From: Clostridium sp. CAG:411
GTDB taxonomy: Bacteria; Bacillota; Clostridia; Lachnospirales; Lachnospiraceae
Length of the DNA: 43,992 nucleotides
Reading direction: 5' to 3'
Assembly: GCA_000437275.1 (NCBI GenBank)
Contig: FR899675.1
Span: 3,836-47,827 of the forward strand
Position 1 is the first letter of the stretch; every line of letters starts with the position of its first letter. This document shows positions 25,182 to 33,579 of this stretch, one piece after another. Made by a program: the position numbers and the translations under genes. A model generated the notes under the pieces. It made no database searches and was not told where the DNA came from. It was given only the letters and a program-made list of their open reading frames with translations.

Positions 25182-25208
25182 TTAGCACTCATTTCATTCG
25201 AGTGCTAA
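25182..25208 (-). promoter_or_regulatory. CIRCE operator (HrcA binding site)
   Basis: TTAGCACTC (25182-25190), a 9-bp spacer and GAGTGCTAA (25200-25208) match the CIRCE consensus exactly. It lies between the predicted transcription start and groES, where HrcA represses heat-shock operons. Confidence 0.97.
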
Positions 25209-25219
25209 ATCTAATATTT

Positions 25220-25248
25220 ATATTAGTCAATTCCCCTTGCAAAATCAA
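25220..25248 (-). promoter_or_regulatory. Promoter of groES-groEL
   Basis: On the minus strand TTGATT (25243-25248) is 17 bp from TAATAT (25220-25225), placing the start just upstream of CIRCE. A second option uses the TTGCAA hexamer with TAAATA at 16 bp. Confidence 0.55.
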
Positions 25249-25359
25249 CTTGCATTTTTTTGTATTTTTGTTTATTTTTTACTTTATACTCTTGTTTTCT
25301 CTATTTTTCTCCTGTTTTCTAAACTTTTCTTTTTTACTATATGAAAAACACGTAAAAAA

Positions 25360-25392
25360 ATAGAAGAAACATCACTGCTATGTTTCTTCTAT
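25360..25392 (-). terminator. Terminator of the PilZ gene
   Basis: ATAGAAGAAACAT (25360-25372) pairs perfectly with ATGTTTCTTCTAT (25380-25392), followed on the minus strand by T7. Confidence 0.9.
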
Positions 25393-25429
25393 CTACTATC
25401 TAACTCTTTTCCCTTACTCTATTTACTTG

Positions 25430-25774
25430 CTATTCTTCAAACCCCTTTGCATATTCATCAAATATGTAAGAAAAGACTGGTGCCATTCCAACAAATTCAC
25501 ACCCATAAATATTTTGTTCTCCATCCGAATCAATACGAATAATCTTTACCACACAGAATATGCATTTATCTGGTCCGCCCAGCTCCAATTTTGCATTAAA
25601 ATAGTAATCCAATGGCAATACGCTCTTAGACTTGAAACCAATTCCAAGCTTTGATACATCTATTACTTCAATTGGTGCACTTATATCTGCCATCACGTTA
25701 TTCTGTTTAAATAATTGTGAAATCTCCAACTCTAATTTTGCTGGAAATCTTTTTGATCTTCTTTTTTCCTGCAT
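25430..25774 (-). CDS. PilZ-domain c-di-GMP receptor
   Basis: This is a 114-residue single-domain PilZ protein. The c-di-GMP-binding arginines are in the N-terminal RRSKRFP (RxxxR) and the second motif is DVSKLGIGFKS (D/NxSxxG). It lacks the YcgR N-terminal domain. The start MQEKRRS follows GGGGGATTGTGTAT; the longer frame to 25834 was rejected. It likely responds to c-di-GMP made or degraded by the GGDEF/EAL proteins elsewhere in this window. The target it controls is not evident; it is divergent from aroD. Confidence 0.88.
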   Translation of the reverse strand: MQEKRRSKRFPAKLELEISQLFKQNNVMADISAPIEVIDVSKLGIGFKSKSVLPLDYYFNAKLELGGPDKCIFCVVKIIRIDSDGEQNIYGCEFVGMAPVFSYIFDEYAKGFEE

Positions 25775-25842
25775 ATACACAATCCCCCAGTTCTCTTTTA
25801 TAATAATTTTACTTTTTTCCCATTCTTCCGTCAAGAGGTTTA

Positions 25843-25871
25843 TTGCTTTTCCTTTTGGCTTTTGCTATACT
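25843..25871 (+). promoter_or_regulatory. Promoter of aroD
   Basis: TTGCTT (25843-25848) is 17 bp from TATACT (25866-25871), with an extended TGC before the -10 box. The leader would be under 20 nt. Confidence 0.7.
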
Positions 25872-25894
25872 TGTGGCAAAAGGAGGATTTTCCT

Positions 25895-26650
25895 ATGAAA
25901 GAAATTAAAATTAAAAATGTCACAATTGGAACTGGGTTACCAAAAATCTGCGTTCCTATTGTAGAAACATCCACAGATGCCATTATGAAAAAAATAACGA
26001 ACTTTAATCGTCCTGATATTGACTTAATTGAATGGCGTATGGATTATATGGAACAGGCAACTGATATTTCCGCAATGATTGAAACTGCCCGATTGATTCA
26101 ACAGGCTTTACCTGAAAAACCATTACTGGCAACTTTTCGTACCAAGCAGGAAGGTGGCGAACAATCCCTTCCACTTGCAGATTATCTTAACTTAAATCTG
26201 GAACTTGCCAAAAGTGGATATACAGACATTATTGACTTAGAATTTTTCTGCACAGAAGATAGTAAAAAACTCTCCTCTGTTATAGAAGAAATAAAAGACA
26301 CACATACCACAGTGCTTCTGTCTAACCATGATTTTCAGAAAACACCATCCAAAGAAGAAATCCTGCAACGTCTCAATGGGATGCAGGAAATTGGCGGAGA
26401 CATTGCAAAAATTGCAGTTATGCCAAATACAACAACCGATGTGCTTACGTTGCTGAGTGCCACTTGTGAAATGGCAAATAAGGCATCCGTTCCTATCGTA
26501 ACTATGTCCATGGGAAAATTAGGTGTCATCTCCCGTATCAGCGGTTCTACCTTTGGTTCTGCTATTACCTTTGGTGCCTTGGGGCAAACATCTGCTCCCG
26601 GTCAACTAGCAGTGGAAGAGTTATCTACCATCTTACATTGTCTTGGATAG
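25895..26650 (+). CDS. aroD: Type I 3-dehydroquinate dehydratase
   Basis: This 251-residue enzyme removes water from 3-dehydroquinate in the shikimate pathway using a Schiff-base lysine. Visible landmarks are IDLIEWRMDY (substrate-binding Glu and Arg), the catalytic His in LLSNHDF and Lys in AKIAVMP, and the C-terminal SRISGSTFGSAITFG with SAPGQL. The start MKEIKIK follows AAAGGAGGATTTTCCT; the longer frame begins at 25862. No other shikimate genes are next to it. Confidence 0.96.
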   Translation: MKEIKIKNVTIGTGLPKICVPIVETSTDAIMKKITNFNRPDIDLIEWRMDYMEQATDISAMIETARLIQQALPEKPLLATFRTKQEGGEQSLPLADYLNLNLELAKSGYTDIIDLEFFCTEDSKKLSSVIEEIKDTHTTVLLSNHDFQKTPSKEEILQRLNGMQEIGGDIAKIAVMPNTTTDVLTLLSATCEMANKASVPIVTMSMGKLGVISRISGSTFGSAITFGALGQTSAPGQLAVEELSTILHCLG

Positions 26651-26688
26651 TTTTTTCCTACAATAGCATACTTTTTATCCATATACAT

Positions 26689-26749
26689 TGGAGTGTGAAA
26701 CGATTATTTCTCGCCTAATTCCTGCGACAATACAATCTCTCACACTCCA
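26689..26749. terminator. Possible terminator between aroD and the M32 peptidase gene
   Basis: TGGAGTGTGA (26689-26698) pairs with TCACACTCCA (26740-26749) across a 41-nt loop that itself has a short TCGC/GCGA pair. A TTTTA follows on the plus strand. The loop is long for a simple terminator, so confidence is moderate. Confidence 0.5.
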
Positions 26750-26797
26750 CTTTTATACTATTCCTAATTTTCAAGCACCACTACAAATATACGTTTC

Positions 26798-28321
26798 TCA
26801 ATCTTCGCAATATAATTTTGTATACTTTTCTTTCAAATACTTTATATAGTAATCTGCTGTAAATTCTTCCCCTGTCATTTCTTTTAAGATTTCATTGGTA
26901 GATTTTCGTTTTCCATATTGATAGATATGCTCTTTTAAATAATCCCTGATCGGAGTTAAATTTCCTTCCTCTAAATATTGTTCCAACGGCATGACTTCTT
27001 TTAAATGATAATAAATCTGTGCTGCCACTGCGGTTCCAATAGCGTAAGACGGAAAATATCCTAAGTCTCCTCCTGCCCAATGTATATCCTGAAGCACTCC
27101 CTCCGCAGCATTTTGTGGTCTTACCCCCAGTAATTCCTCGTACTGGTCCGCCCACAATTCTTCCAATTGTTTTACTTTACATTTTCCACTTATAAGCTTT
27201 TTTTCCAACTCATAACGAACCATAATATGCAAGCAATAGGACAATTCATCCGCATCGGTTCGAATCAACCCTGGCTCTATTTTGTTGCATCCCTTGATAA
27301 ATTGCTTTAAGGATACCTCTCCTAACTGCTCTGGAAATGTATCCTGCAATTTCGGATAAATTGGCTTCCAAAAGACTTCGCTTCTTCCAATTACATTTTC
27401 CCAAAATCTGGATTGTGACTCATGCATTCCCATAGAAGTACCCGTTCCAATCAAGGTAAGGGTGATCTCATCTTCAATTCCCATTTCATACATAGCATGT
27501 CCAGTCTCATGAATAGCAGAAAATATGGCACTTTCCAGATTGTTTTCATAAAAATGGTTTGAGATTCGAACATCATGGTTATGCAAATTGGTTGTAAAAG
27601 GATGTGCGCTTTCTCCAATGACTCCCTTTGTAAAGTCAAACCCCACATATCCTGAGAGCCATTTGCAAAATTCTCTTTGCTTTTGAACGTCATATGTTTT
27701 TTCATTATACGATTTATCTACGGTCTTACACTCTTCAGTAATTTCTTTTAAAAATGGAACCAGCTCTTCTTTTAATTTTTCAAAAAATGCGTCCAGTATT
27801 TCCATGTTAAAACCAGGCTCATAATCGTCCAATAATATATCATATCGCTCTTTCTTTTTATTCTCTTTTTGGTTTTTCCTTCGATAGTCTGCAAACTTTT
27901 GTTTATAAGAAATAATCTCCTGTAAGGTTGGTGCAAAACTGGCAAAGTCATTCTTTTCTTTTGCCTTTGACCAGATATTTCCTGCTCTGACCACTAATGT
28001 AGAATAGGTCTTATACTCTTTTTGTGGAATTGCCTCCAACTGTTCAAACAATTTCTTCCATTCGGTGATATTTGCCTGCTCTTTTTCAGAAAGTGTTTCC
28101 CATTCCCTTTCTCGAAGTAATTTCTCTAACTTCTTTTTTACATCTTCATTTACAAGAATTTGCATATAGGAATCGGACAATTCACCCACAATATTGGATG
28201 TGTATTCTTCTGCCTGTACTGGTGCTAATGTTTCCTGATCCCATTCTAATAAAGTCAATGCGGTCTGATACGCCATGCCTTTTTCTAAATAAGGCATTAA
28301 CTCCTTATATATTTCATTCAT
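26798..28321 (-). CDS. M32-family carboxypeptidase (Taq type)
   Basis: This 507-residue zinc carboxypeptidase has the HExxH-type motif H271-E-T-G-H275, and the family motifs DxRxT-like HDVRISNHFYENN, GMHESQSRFWEN (third metal ligand Glu) and IRTDADELSYCLH. The enzyme removes C-terminal residues from peptides in the cytosol. Length is typical. The start follows GAGGAGAGGTGTAAGT. It has no clear operon partner. Confidence 0.94.
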   Translation of the reverse strand: MNEIYKELMPYLEKGMAYQTALTLLEWDQETLAPVQAEEYTSNIVGELSDSYMQILVNEDVKKKLEKLLREREWETLSEKEQANITEWKKLFEQLEAIPQKEYKTYSTLVVRAGNIWSKAKEKNDFASFAPTLQEIISYKQKFADYRRKNQKENKKKERYDILLDDYEPGFNMEILDAFFEKLKEELVPFLKEITEECKTVDKSYNEKTYDVQKQREFCKWLSGYVGFDFTKGVIGESAHPFTTNLHNHDVRISNHFYENNLESAIFSAIHETGHAMYEMGIEDEITLTLIGTGTSMGMHESQSRFWENVIGRSEVFWKPIYPKLQDTFPEQLGEVSLKQFIKGCNKIEPGLIRTDADELSYCLHIMVRYELEKKLISGKCKVKQLEELWADQYEELLGVRPQNAAEGVLQDIHWAGGDLGYFPSYAIGTAVAAQIYYHLKEVMPLEQYLEEGNLTPIRDYLKEHIYQYGKRKSTNEILKEMTGEEFTADYYIKYLKEKYTKLYCED

Positions 28322-28399
28322 ACTTACACCTCTCCTCTTGTTCTGTCAATAATTTAGTATATGTTCTTTTTGCTAAAATACTCTTACTAGATATAAAAA

Positions 28400-28421
28400 G
28401 TCCTGCAGTTTCCTGCAGGAC
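28400..28421 (-). terminator. Terminator of mreB
   Basis: GTCCTGCAG (28400-28408) pairs with CTGCAGGAC (28413-28421), followed on the minus strand by T5. Confidence 0.9.
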
Positions 28422-28433
28422 CTAAAATAACTC

Positions 28434-29435
28434 TTATTCTTGAACGTCTCTTTTTCCACTCAAAAATTCTACATATTTACCTGTACCGATAGCTACTACT
28501 GTCATTGGATCTTCTGCTGTCATAGTTGTAATACCAGTTCTTGTCTCGATTAACTCTTCTAATCCACGAAGCAATGCTCCACCACCAGTTAAGACAATAC
28601 CTCTGTCTGCAATATCCGCAGATAATTCAGGTGGAGTCTTTTCTAATACGGTGTGTACTGCTTCTACAATCTGAGAAGTTGCTTCATGTAATGCTTCTTC
28701 TGTCTCTTCTGAAGTAACAGTAATCGTCTTTGGAAGACCCGTAACCAAGTTACGTCCTCTTACATCAATACTCTCTACTTCGTCACGCTTGAATGCAGTA
28801 CCAATTCTAATCTTAATATCTTCTGCAGTTCTCTCTCCGATTAACAGATTGTGTTTCTTTCTCATATAACGAACAATTGCCTCGTCAAAGTTATCTCCAG
28901 CAATCTTAATCGATGTACTAACAACAGTACCTCCAAGAGAAATAACAGCAATATCTGTTGTTCCACCACCGATATCTACGATCATGTTACCGCATGGTCT
29001 TGAAATATCAATTCCAGCTCCGATAGCTGCTGCAATTGGCTCTTCAATGATAGCTACTTCTCTTGCGCCTGCACGAATTGTAGCATCTTCTACTGCTCTT
29101 CTTTCTACTTCTGTAACCTGACTAGGAACACATACACTAATTCTTGGCTTACGGAAACGTGGTTGTTTTCCTACTGCCTTATCGATAAAGTAGCGAATCA
29201 TCTTTTCTGTATATGTGTAATCAGAAATTACTCCCTGTCTCAAAGGACGGATTGCAACAATATTTCCTGGTGTTCTACCAAGCATCAATCTGGCTTCTTC
29301 CCCAATTGCCTTAATCTTGTTTGTATCTCGATCAAATGCCACAACTGACGGCTCTTTTAAAACAACACCTTTTCCTTTTATATAAACCAGTACACTTGCT
29401 GTTCCTAAATCAATTCCGATATCGCTTCCAATCAT
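28434..29435 (-). CDS. mreB: Rod-shape protein MreB/Mbl, actin-like
   Basis: This 333-residue actin-like ATPase guides lateral wall synthesis. It shows the phosphate 1 motif DIGIDLGTASVLVY, the DIGGGTTDIAV phosphate 2 motif and the adenosine motif IVLTGGGALLRGLEEL. The start MIGSDIGIDLG is chosen because GAGAGGAGTAATCAGAAA precedes it; the longer frame to 29477 carries that site as coding. The terminator is directly after it, so mreCD are not co-transcribed. It could be the Mbl/MreBH paralogue that stands alone in many Clostridia. Confidence 0.92.
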   Translation of the reverse strand: MIGSDIGIDLGTASVLVYIKGKGVVLKEPSVVAFDRDTNKIKAIGEEARLMLGRTPGNIVAIRPLRQGVISDYTYTEKMIRYFIDKAVGKQPRFRKPRISVCVPSQVTEVERRAVEDATIRAGAREVAIIEEPIAAAIGAGIDISRPCGNMIVDIGGGTTDIAVISLGGTVVSTSIKIAGDNFDEAIVRYMRKKHNLLIGERTAEDIKIRIGTAFKRDEVESIDVRGRNLVTGLPKTITVTSEETEEALHEATSQIVEAVHTVLEKTPPELSADIADRGIVLTGGGALLRGLEELIETRTGITTMTAEDPMTVVAIGTGKYVEFLSGKRDVQE

Positions 29436-29790
29436 TTTCTGATTACTCCTCTCTATTTTTTCTATATCATCAATCATCTTGTCTTTTTTCTCTTAATTGG
29501 TTCTAAATTGTCTACCTAGAAGCCCATTTATACACTGTATACCATTATATACATATTCCCTTTATTTTTCAAAGGTATTTTATAAAAATTTTCTTTTTCT
29601 TTGTAATATACAATTTTTCGACTTTTTTTGACCGTTTTTTGCCTATTATTACTAGAAATGAAAAATTTATTTCAAAAACATCCCTTGCCATTTTTTTCTT
29701 TTACGGCTATACTTTATTAAAAACCCGATTGTAGCGCATATCTGTGCATTAATCATGATTATAAAGTAAGAAATGAGGAAACTATGAAAT
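29436..29790. other. Divergent intergenic region
   Basis: It holds the mreB promoter and leader and, on the other side, an AT-rich stretch before the plus-strand membrane-protein gene. A very short ATG frame (5 codons) precedes that gene at 29784. Nothing else is supported. Confidence 0.55.
29544..29572 (-). promoter_or_regulatory. Promoter of mreB
   Basis: On the minus strand TTGAAA (29567-29572) is 17 bp from TATAAT (29544-29549), giving a leader of about 100 nt. Confidence 0.7.
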
Positions 29791-30264
29791 ATGAAAAGTG
29801 AAGCACTATCCATGCACCAGGAAATTCGTAACATTGCAAAACTGCAAGGTCTGATTTATTCCCGCTATCTCTTATTATGCACTTGCATGCTCTGTATGCT
29901 CTATTACCTTGCACATCGTTATGGACTTTACTGCTTTTATCCCTTTGCTCTATCTCTCATTACACCAACATTGATTGAATTGAGTCAAAAAAAGGGATTA
30001 CACAATGCTACTGTTTTGCTTCCTGTTTTACGTGAACAATATCATTACAGCAAGCTTCGCCATGTAAGTCTCTCTGTTGCATTCTGGCTTTGCAATATTT
30101 TATTGATTTCATGGTATTTTCGTCTCATCTACTCTTCCTCAGCCAACTGGCTTGCAAACCATATTCCTCTATTCTTGTTACTAGAGAATTTGCTTTGCTA
30201 TTTAGGTATCACTTATTATTACCAATTTAAATTTCATTATCAATTAATCAATAACCGATGGTAA
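29791..30264 (+). CDS. Hypothetical four-helix membrane protein
   Basis: This 157-residue protein has four probable membrane helices (about 24-45, 48-66, 95-112, 124-142) and a short charged C-terminus ending NNRW. I do not recognise a family. The start is preceded by a GAGGAA about 14 nt away, a loose spacing. The 3' end lies in the arm of the inverted repeat at 30250-30286. It is divergent from mreB and convergent with the anti-sigma gene; no function can be proposed. Confidence 0.65.
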   Translation: MKSEALSMHQEIRNIAKLQGLIYSRYLLLCTCMLCMLYYLAHRYGLYCFYPFALSLITPTLIELSQKKGLHNATVLLPVLREQYHYSKLRHVSLSVAFWLCNILLISWYFRLIYSSSANWLANHIPLFLLLENLLCYLGITYYYQFKFHYQLINNRW

Positions 30265-30286
30265 GAAAGAATTACCATCGGTTATT
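30250..30286. terminator. Hairpin shared by the convergent membrane and anti-sigma genes
   Basis: AATAACCGATGGTAA (30250-30264) pairs perfectly with TTACCATCGGTTATT (30272-30286). The first arm includes the stop codon of the plus-strand gene. T-runs are weak, so termination efficiency is uncertain. Confidence 0.6.
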
Positions 30287-30312
30287 AAGACATCATGAGA
30301 CTATTTTTGACA

Positions 30313-31524
30313 TTAGCTATCCACTGTTGGTTCTTCTGTTTCTATAATTTCTGTAGGTTTTGGTTCTTCTGTGATTTGTGGCTCTTCTGTCACTTTTGGT
30401 TCCTCTGTCACTATGATCTCTTCTGCTGGTTCTGAATCTTCTTTTGGCTTGTCCTCATTTGTTTCTTTCTTTTCAAACAACTGTTTTCCATTTTCATTGT
30501 GATAGCCTTCAAAATCATAGCCATTTTGCAGACATATTTCTTTTCCTAATGTTCCAAACACACCGATAAGCTGCTCTGTCTTATTGCTCACATCCACAAT
30601 AGAAATTGTAAGCGACGCCTGTTTGTCCAACTGTGGCACCTGATACATCAGTTGCACATACCGTCCATCTCCAAGCATCACCATTTGTCCAGTGGAAGCC
30701 GCATCTGTATAGACATCCGCTTCACTACCACTTACCGTCAAAACATTTCCAAAGTATTCTTCTTTTGAATCAAATTGCATCCATACCGTCATTTCTCCAG
30801 TGCCAATGTTATACTCTTTCACCTCACCACCTTCATCCTCGGAAGCAGATGTACTCCATAAAAAGATTTTATTTCCCGCACTATTTACTTTTACAACACT
30901 ATTTTCAACTGATTGATTTGTATAAATTTCTGATGCTGGAATACAGGTTGCTATGCTCCTTGCAGATAAATTATAGATCATTACACCAAATTCGCCATGT
31001 AAGATTACCCTGTCATTTGACGCATAATCTAATGTAACTCCATTTGCCCTGCTCATATTGGCTATTCTTCTTAATTCTGTCTGACTTTGCTTGACTTTTA
31101 CTTTTTTACTATCTGCCACTTTTTGTTGATTCTGTGCTTTTTCTTTTTTTACCTTTACATTATTTTTTACTTCTTCATTATCTACAGGTTCTTCTGTGTT
31201 TATTAACACAACCTGTCCAGATGACACATCCGAATCCAATTTCAAGGAATGCGACATATAAATACCTGTAGTCGCAATCGCCAAACCTGCTGCAATTGTA
31301 CCACCCACAGTAATCCAACGTCTTCTAATTCTTATCTTTTTATTATCCTCAGCAGCCTGTGAAAATGTCTCCTCTTTCAGGTCACACACGTTCCCGTCCT
31401 TTTCATCCTCACTGTCAGATATTTTCTGATACTCCTCTAACATACGTTTTTTCGTTTGCTCAATTAATTGCGAACTAGGATGAATCTCATCAAAATGTTT
31501 TTTGTATTCGTCTTTAAACATCAT
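30313..31524 (-). CDS. Membrane anti-sigma factor with an extracellular domain
   Basis: This 403-residue protein overlaps the sigma gene by 4 bp. The N-terminal 65 residues (HFDEIHPSSQLIEQTKKRMLEE) should bind the sigma factor in the cytosol. One membrane helix follows (about 70-90). The extracellular part has a Lys/Gln-rich linker (about 110-150), a strand-rich region with WD-like spacing (about 155-345), and a Glu/Pro/Thr tail with EEPKVTEEPQITEEPKPTE repeats. Signal input is probably external. It is not a classical RsgI or zinc-type anti-sigma. Confidence 0.82.
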   Translation of the reverse strand: MMFKDEYKKHFDEIHPSSQLIEQTKKRMLEEYQKISDSEDEKDGNVCDLKEETFSQAAEDNKKIRIRRRWITVGGTIAAGLAIATTGIYMSHSLKLDSDVSSGQVVLINTEEPVDNEEVKNNVKVKKEKAQNQQKVADSKKVKVKQSQTELRRIANMSRANGVTLDYASNDRVILHGEFGVMIYNLSARSIATCIPASEIYTNQSVENSVVKVNSAGNKIFLWSTSASEDEGGEVKEYNIGTGEMTVWMQFDSKEEYFGNVLTVSGSEADVYTDAASTGQMVMLGDGRYVQLMYQVPQLDKQASLTISIVDVSNKTEQLIGVFGTLGKEICLQNGYDFEGYHNENGKQLFEKKETNEDKPKEDSEPAEEIIVTEEPKVTEEPQITEEPKPTEIIETEEPTVDS

Positions 31525-32024
31525 AAATCCACTCCTTTCAGCAAACTTTTCAATTTTCGTCTGGCTCTGGTAAGCCGAGTACGAATGGTTGATTCTTTCT
31601 CATCTAATACCTGACTAATTTCTGCGATTGATAATTCCTCATAATAAAACAAATGTATCACTGCCCGATGTTTTTGTGGCAATTTATCAAGCACCTGCAC
31701 TAACGGACTTTCCTCTTCCATTTCCTGCTCGTATACGAGTGTATCCTGTATTTCTTCTCCCAGTGCATCTGTTTTTTTGTTCCAAGAACTGGTTAGTATA
31801 TTTTTACACTGATTGATCGTAACTCGTATTAACCAAGCTTTCTCATGGGTATCATTGGAAAAGTCTTCTCTATGCTGCATCCATTTTATAAAAACTTCCT
31901 GAAAAATATCATCTGCATCACTACGATTTTTCATCTGATTCATGGCAATTTTGTAAACCATGTCACCGTACTTTTCAATGGCTTTATTAAAGCTTTGCTC
32001 TAATTCATTGATTTCACAACTCAT
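31521..32024 (-). CDS. ECF-type sigma-70 factor
   Basis: This 167-residue sigma factor has region 2 (YGDMVYKIAMNQMKNRSDADDIFQEVFIKW, given here as the span of about residues 18-48) and region 4 (DKLPQKHRAVIHLFYYEELSIAEI then a helix-turn-helix, about 110-160). There is no region 1 or 3, which marks the ECF group. The start MSCEINE follows GAAGGAGAGTAAC; a TTG-initiated extension was rejected. It is coupled to the anti-sigma gene by a 4-bp overlap. The regulon is unknown. Confidence 0.93.
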   Translation of the reverse strand: MSCEINELEQSFNKAIEKYGDMVYKIAMNQMKNRSDADDIFQEVFIKWMQHREDFSNDTHEKAWLIRVTINQCKNILTSSWNKKTDALGEEIQDTLVYEQEMEEESPLVQVLDKLPQKHRAVIHLFYYEELSIAEISQVLDEKESTIRTRLTRARRKLKSLLKGVDL

Positions 32025-32093
32025 GTTACTCTCCTTCAAAAGTAATACAAATCTCCTTTGTAAAAAGCTACACCAAAATATGATTTTATAAAA

Positions 32094-33509
32094 TTAAAAG
32101 CGGAAATCACGAATTCCCTGTTCAATCAGATGCAAACGCTGTGTCGCAATCTCTTTTACTTTTGGATTTGTTACTTTTTCCATTTCTTTCTTTATCAGTG
32201 CTTCTCCCTTTTTCTTCGTATCTTCTGAAGCATAGTCCTCTAAATATTCTTTTAATGTCATTAATGCATTCGGATGACAACAGTTTAAAATTTGTCCAGA
32301 CTTACACAAAGACATAAATCGATCCCCTGTTCTTCCCTCTCGATAGCAAGCTGTACAAAAGCTAGGGATATAGCCTGCACTCATAAGCCAATTTACCACT
32401 TCATCTAGGGTACGTTGATCCGATACATCAAACTGCTCTGTATCATGTGGTCGTTCTTCTTCCTGATATCCACCAACACTGGTTCTAGAACCTCCTGAAA
32501 TCTGCGATACACCCAGACGAATAATATTTTCTCTTAATTCCGCAGATTCTCTTGTGGATATAATCATTCCTGTATATGGAACTGCCACACGAATACATGC
32601 TGTAATCTTGCAAAAAATATCATCACTAATTCCATTATCAAACTGTGCAGGATCAATATCATCTGCTTTTTTTACACGAGGTACTGAAATCGTATGTGGT
32701 CCCACACCATGTACTGCTTCTAAGTGTTCTGCATGCATCAACAGGGCTGCAAATTCATATTTGTAAAGATCCAGTCCAAATAAAACACCTAGCCCTACAT
32801 CATCAATTCCACCTTCCATGGCACGATCCATCGCCTCGGTATGATATGCATAGTTGTGTTTTGGTCCTGCTGGATGCAGTTTTTCATACGTTTCTTTGTG
32901 ATACGTTTCCTGAAATAAAATGTATGTTCCAATTCCTGCTTCACTAAGCTTTCTATAATTTTCTACGGTAGTCGCTGCAATATTAACATTTACCCTACGA
33001 ATCGCACCATTTTTATGTTTGATGCTATAAATGGTATGAATACAATCCAATATATACTCAATTGGGTTGTTTAGAGGGTCCTCTCCCGCTTCAATGGCTA
33101 ATCGCTTGTGTCCCATATCCTGTAATGCAATTACCTCCGCCTTTACTTCTTCTTGGGTAAGTTTTTTTCTAGGAATTGTTTTATTTTGTTGGTGGTATGG
33201 GCAATATACACATTTATTGACACAATAGTTTGACAGATAAAGTGGCGCAAACATGACAATACGATTTCCATAAAAATCCTTCTTAATCTGCTCCGCTAAA
33301 TCATATACCTGCTCAATTTTTTCTGGTATTTCACAGGCAAGTAACACAGAAGCCTCTCTATGAGTCAATCCCTTTTTCAATTTTGCCTTTTCAATAATCT
33401 GATCAATCAACTCTATATTGTCTTTATTTTGCTCTGCGTAAGCAATCGTTTCTCTAACCTCTTCATCAGAAATAAATTCCTCTGCCTTTAATGATTTTGG
33501 ATCATACAT
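32094..33509 (-). CDS. hydG: [FeFe]-hydrogenase maturase HydG
   Basis: This 471-residue radical SAM enzyme cleaves tyrosine to give the CO and cyanide ligands of the H-cluster. The radical SAM motif is C96-x3-C100-x2-C103 (YCVNKCVYC). The C-terminal auxiliary-cluster cysteines are in SFCTACYREGRTGDRFMSLCKSG, here residues of about 390-412. These separate HydG from the related ThiH. The start MYDPKSL follows AAAGGTGGAAAG. HydE, HydF and the hydrogenase itself are outside this window. The next gene upstream encodes a flavodiiron protein. Confidence 0.95.
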   Translation of the reverse strand: MYDPKSLKAEEFISDEEVRETIAYAEQNKDNIELIDQIIEKAKLKKGLTHREASVLLACEIPEKIEQVYDLAEQIKKDFYGNRIVMFAPLYLSNYCVNKCVYCPYHQQNKTIPRKKLTQEEVKAEVIALQDMGHKRLAIEAGEDPLNNPIEYILDCIHTIYSIKHKNGAIRRVNVNIAATTVENYRKLSEAGIGTYILFQETYHKETYEKLHPAGPKHNYAYHTEAMDRAMEGGIDDVGLGVLFGLDLYKYEFAALLMHAEHLEAVHGVGPHTISVPRVKKADDIDPAQFDNGISDDIFCKITACIRVAVPYTGMIISTRESAELRENIIRLGVSQISGGSRTSVGGYQEEERPHDTEQFDVSDQRTLDEVVNWLMSAGYIPSFCTACYREGRTGDRFMSLCKSGQILNCCHPNALMTLKEYLEDYASEDTKKKGEALIKKEMEKVTNPKVKEIATQRLHLIEQGIRDFRF

Positions 33510-33542
33510 TTTTCTTTCCACCTTTCTACCTGCTCAATGGAA

Positions 33543-33569
33543 AAGACCTACACAAACAGCATAGGTCTT
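33543..33569 (-). terminator. Terminator of the flavodiiron gene
   Basis: AAGACCTA (33543-33550) pairs with TAGGTCTT (33562-33569); the minus-strand side ends in TTTTCC. The stem is short, and read-through into hydG is possible. Confidence 0.6.
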
Positions 33570-33579
33570 ATGGTTTTAC

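Noticed and set aside
29784..29801. Five-codon ATG frame just before the membrane-protein gene at 29791
   Set aside because: It could be a coupling minigene, but such frames occur often by chance and no evidence supports this one.
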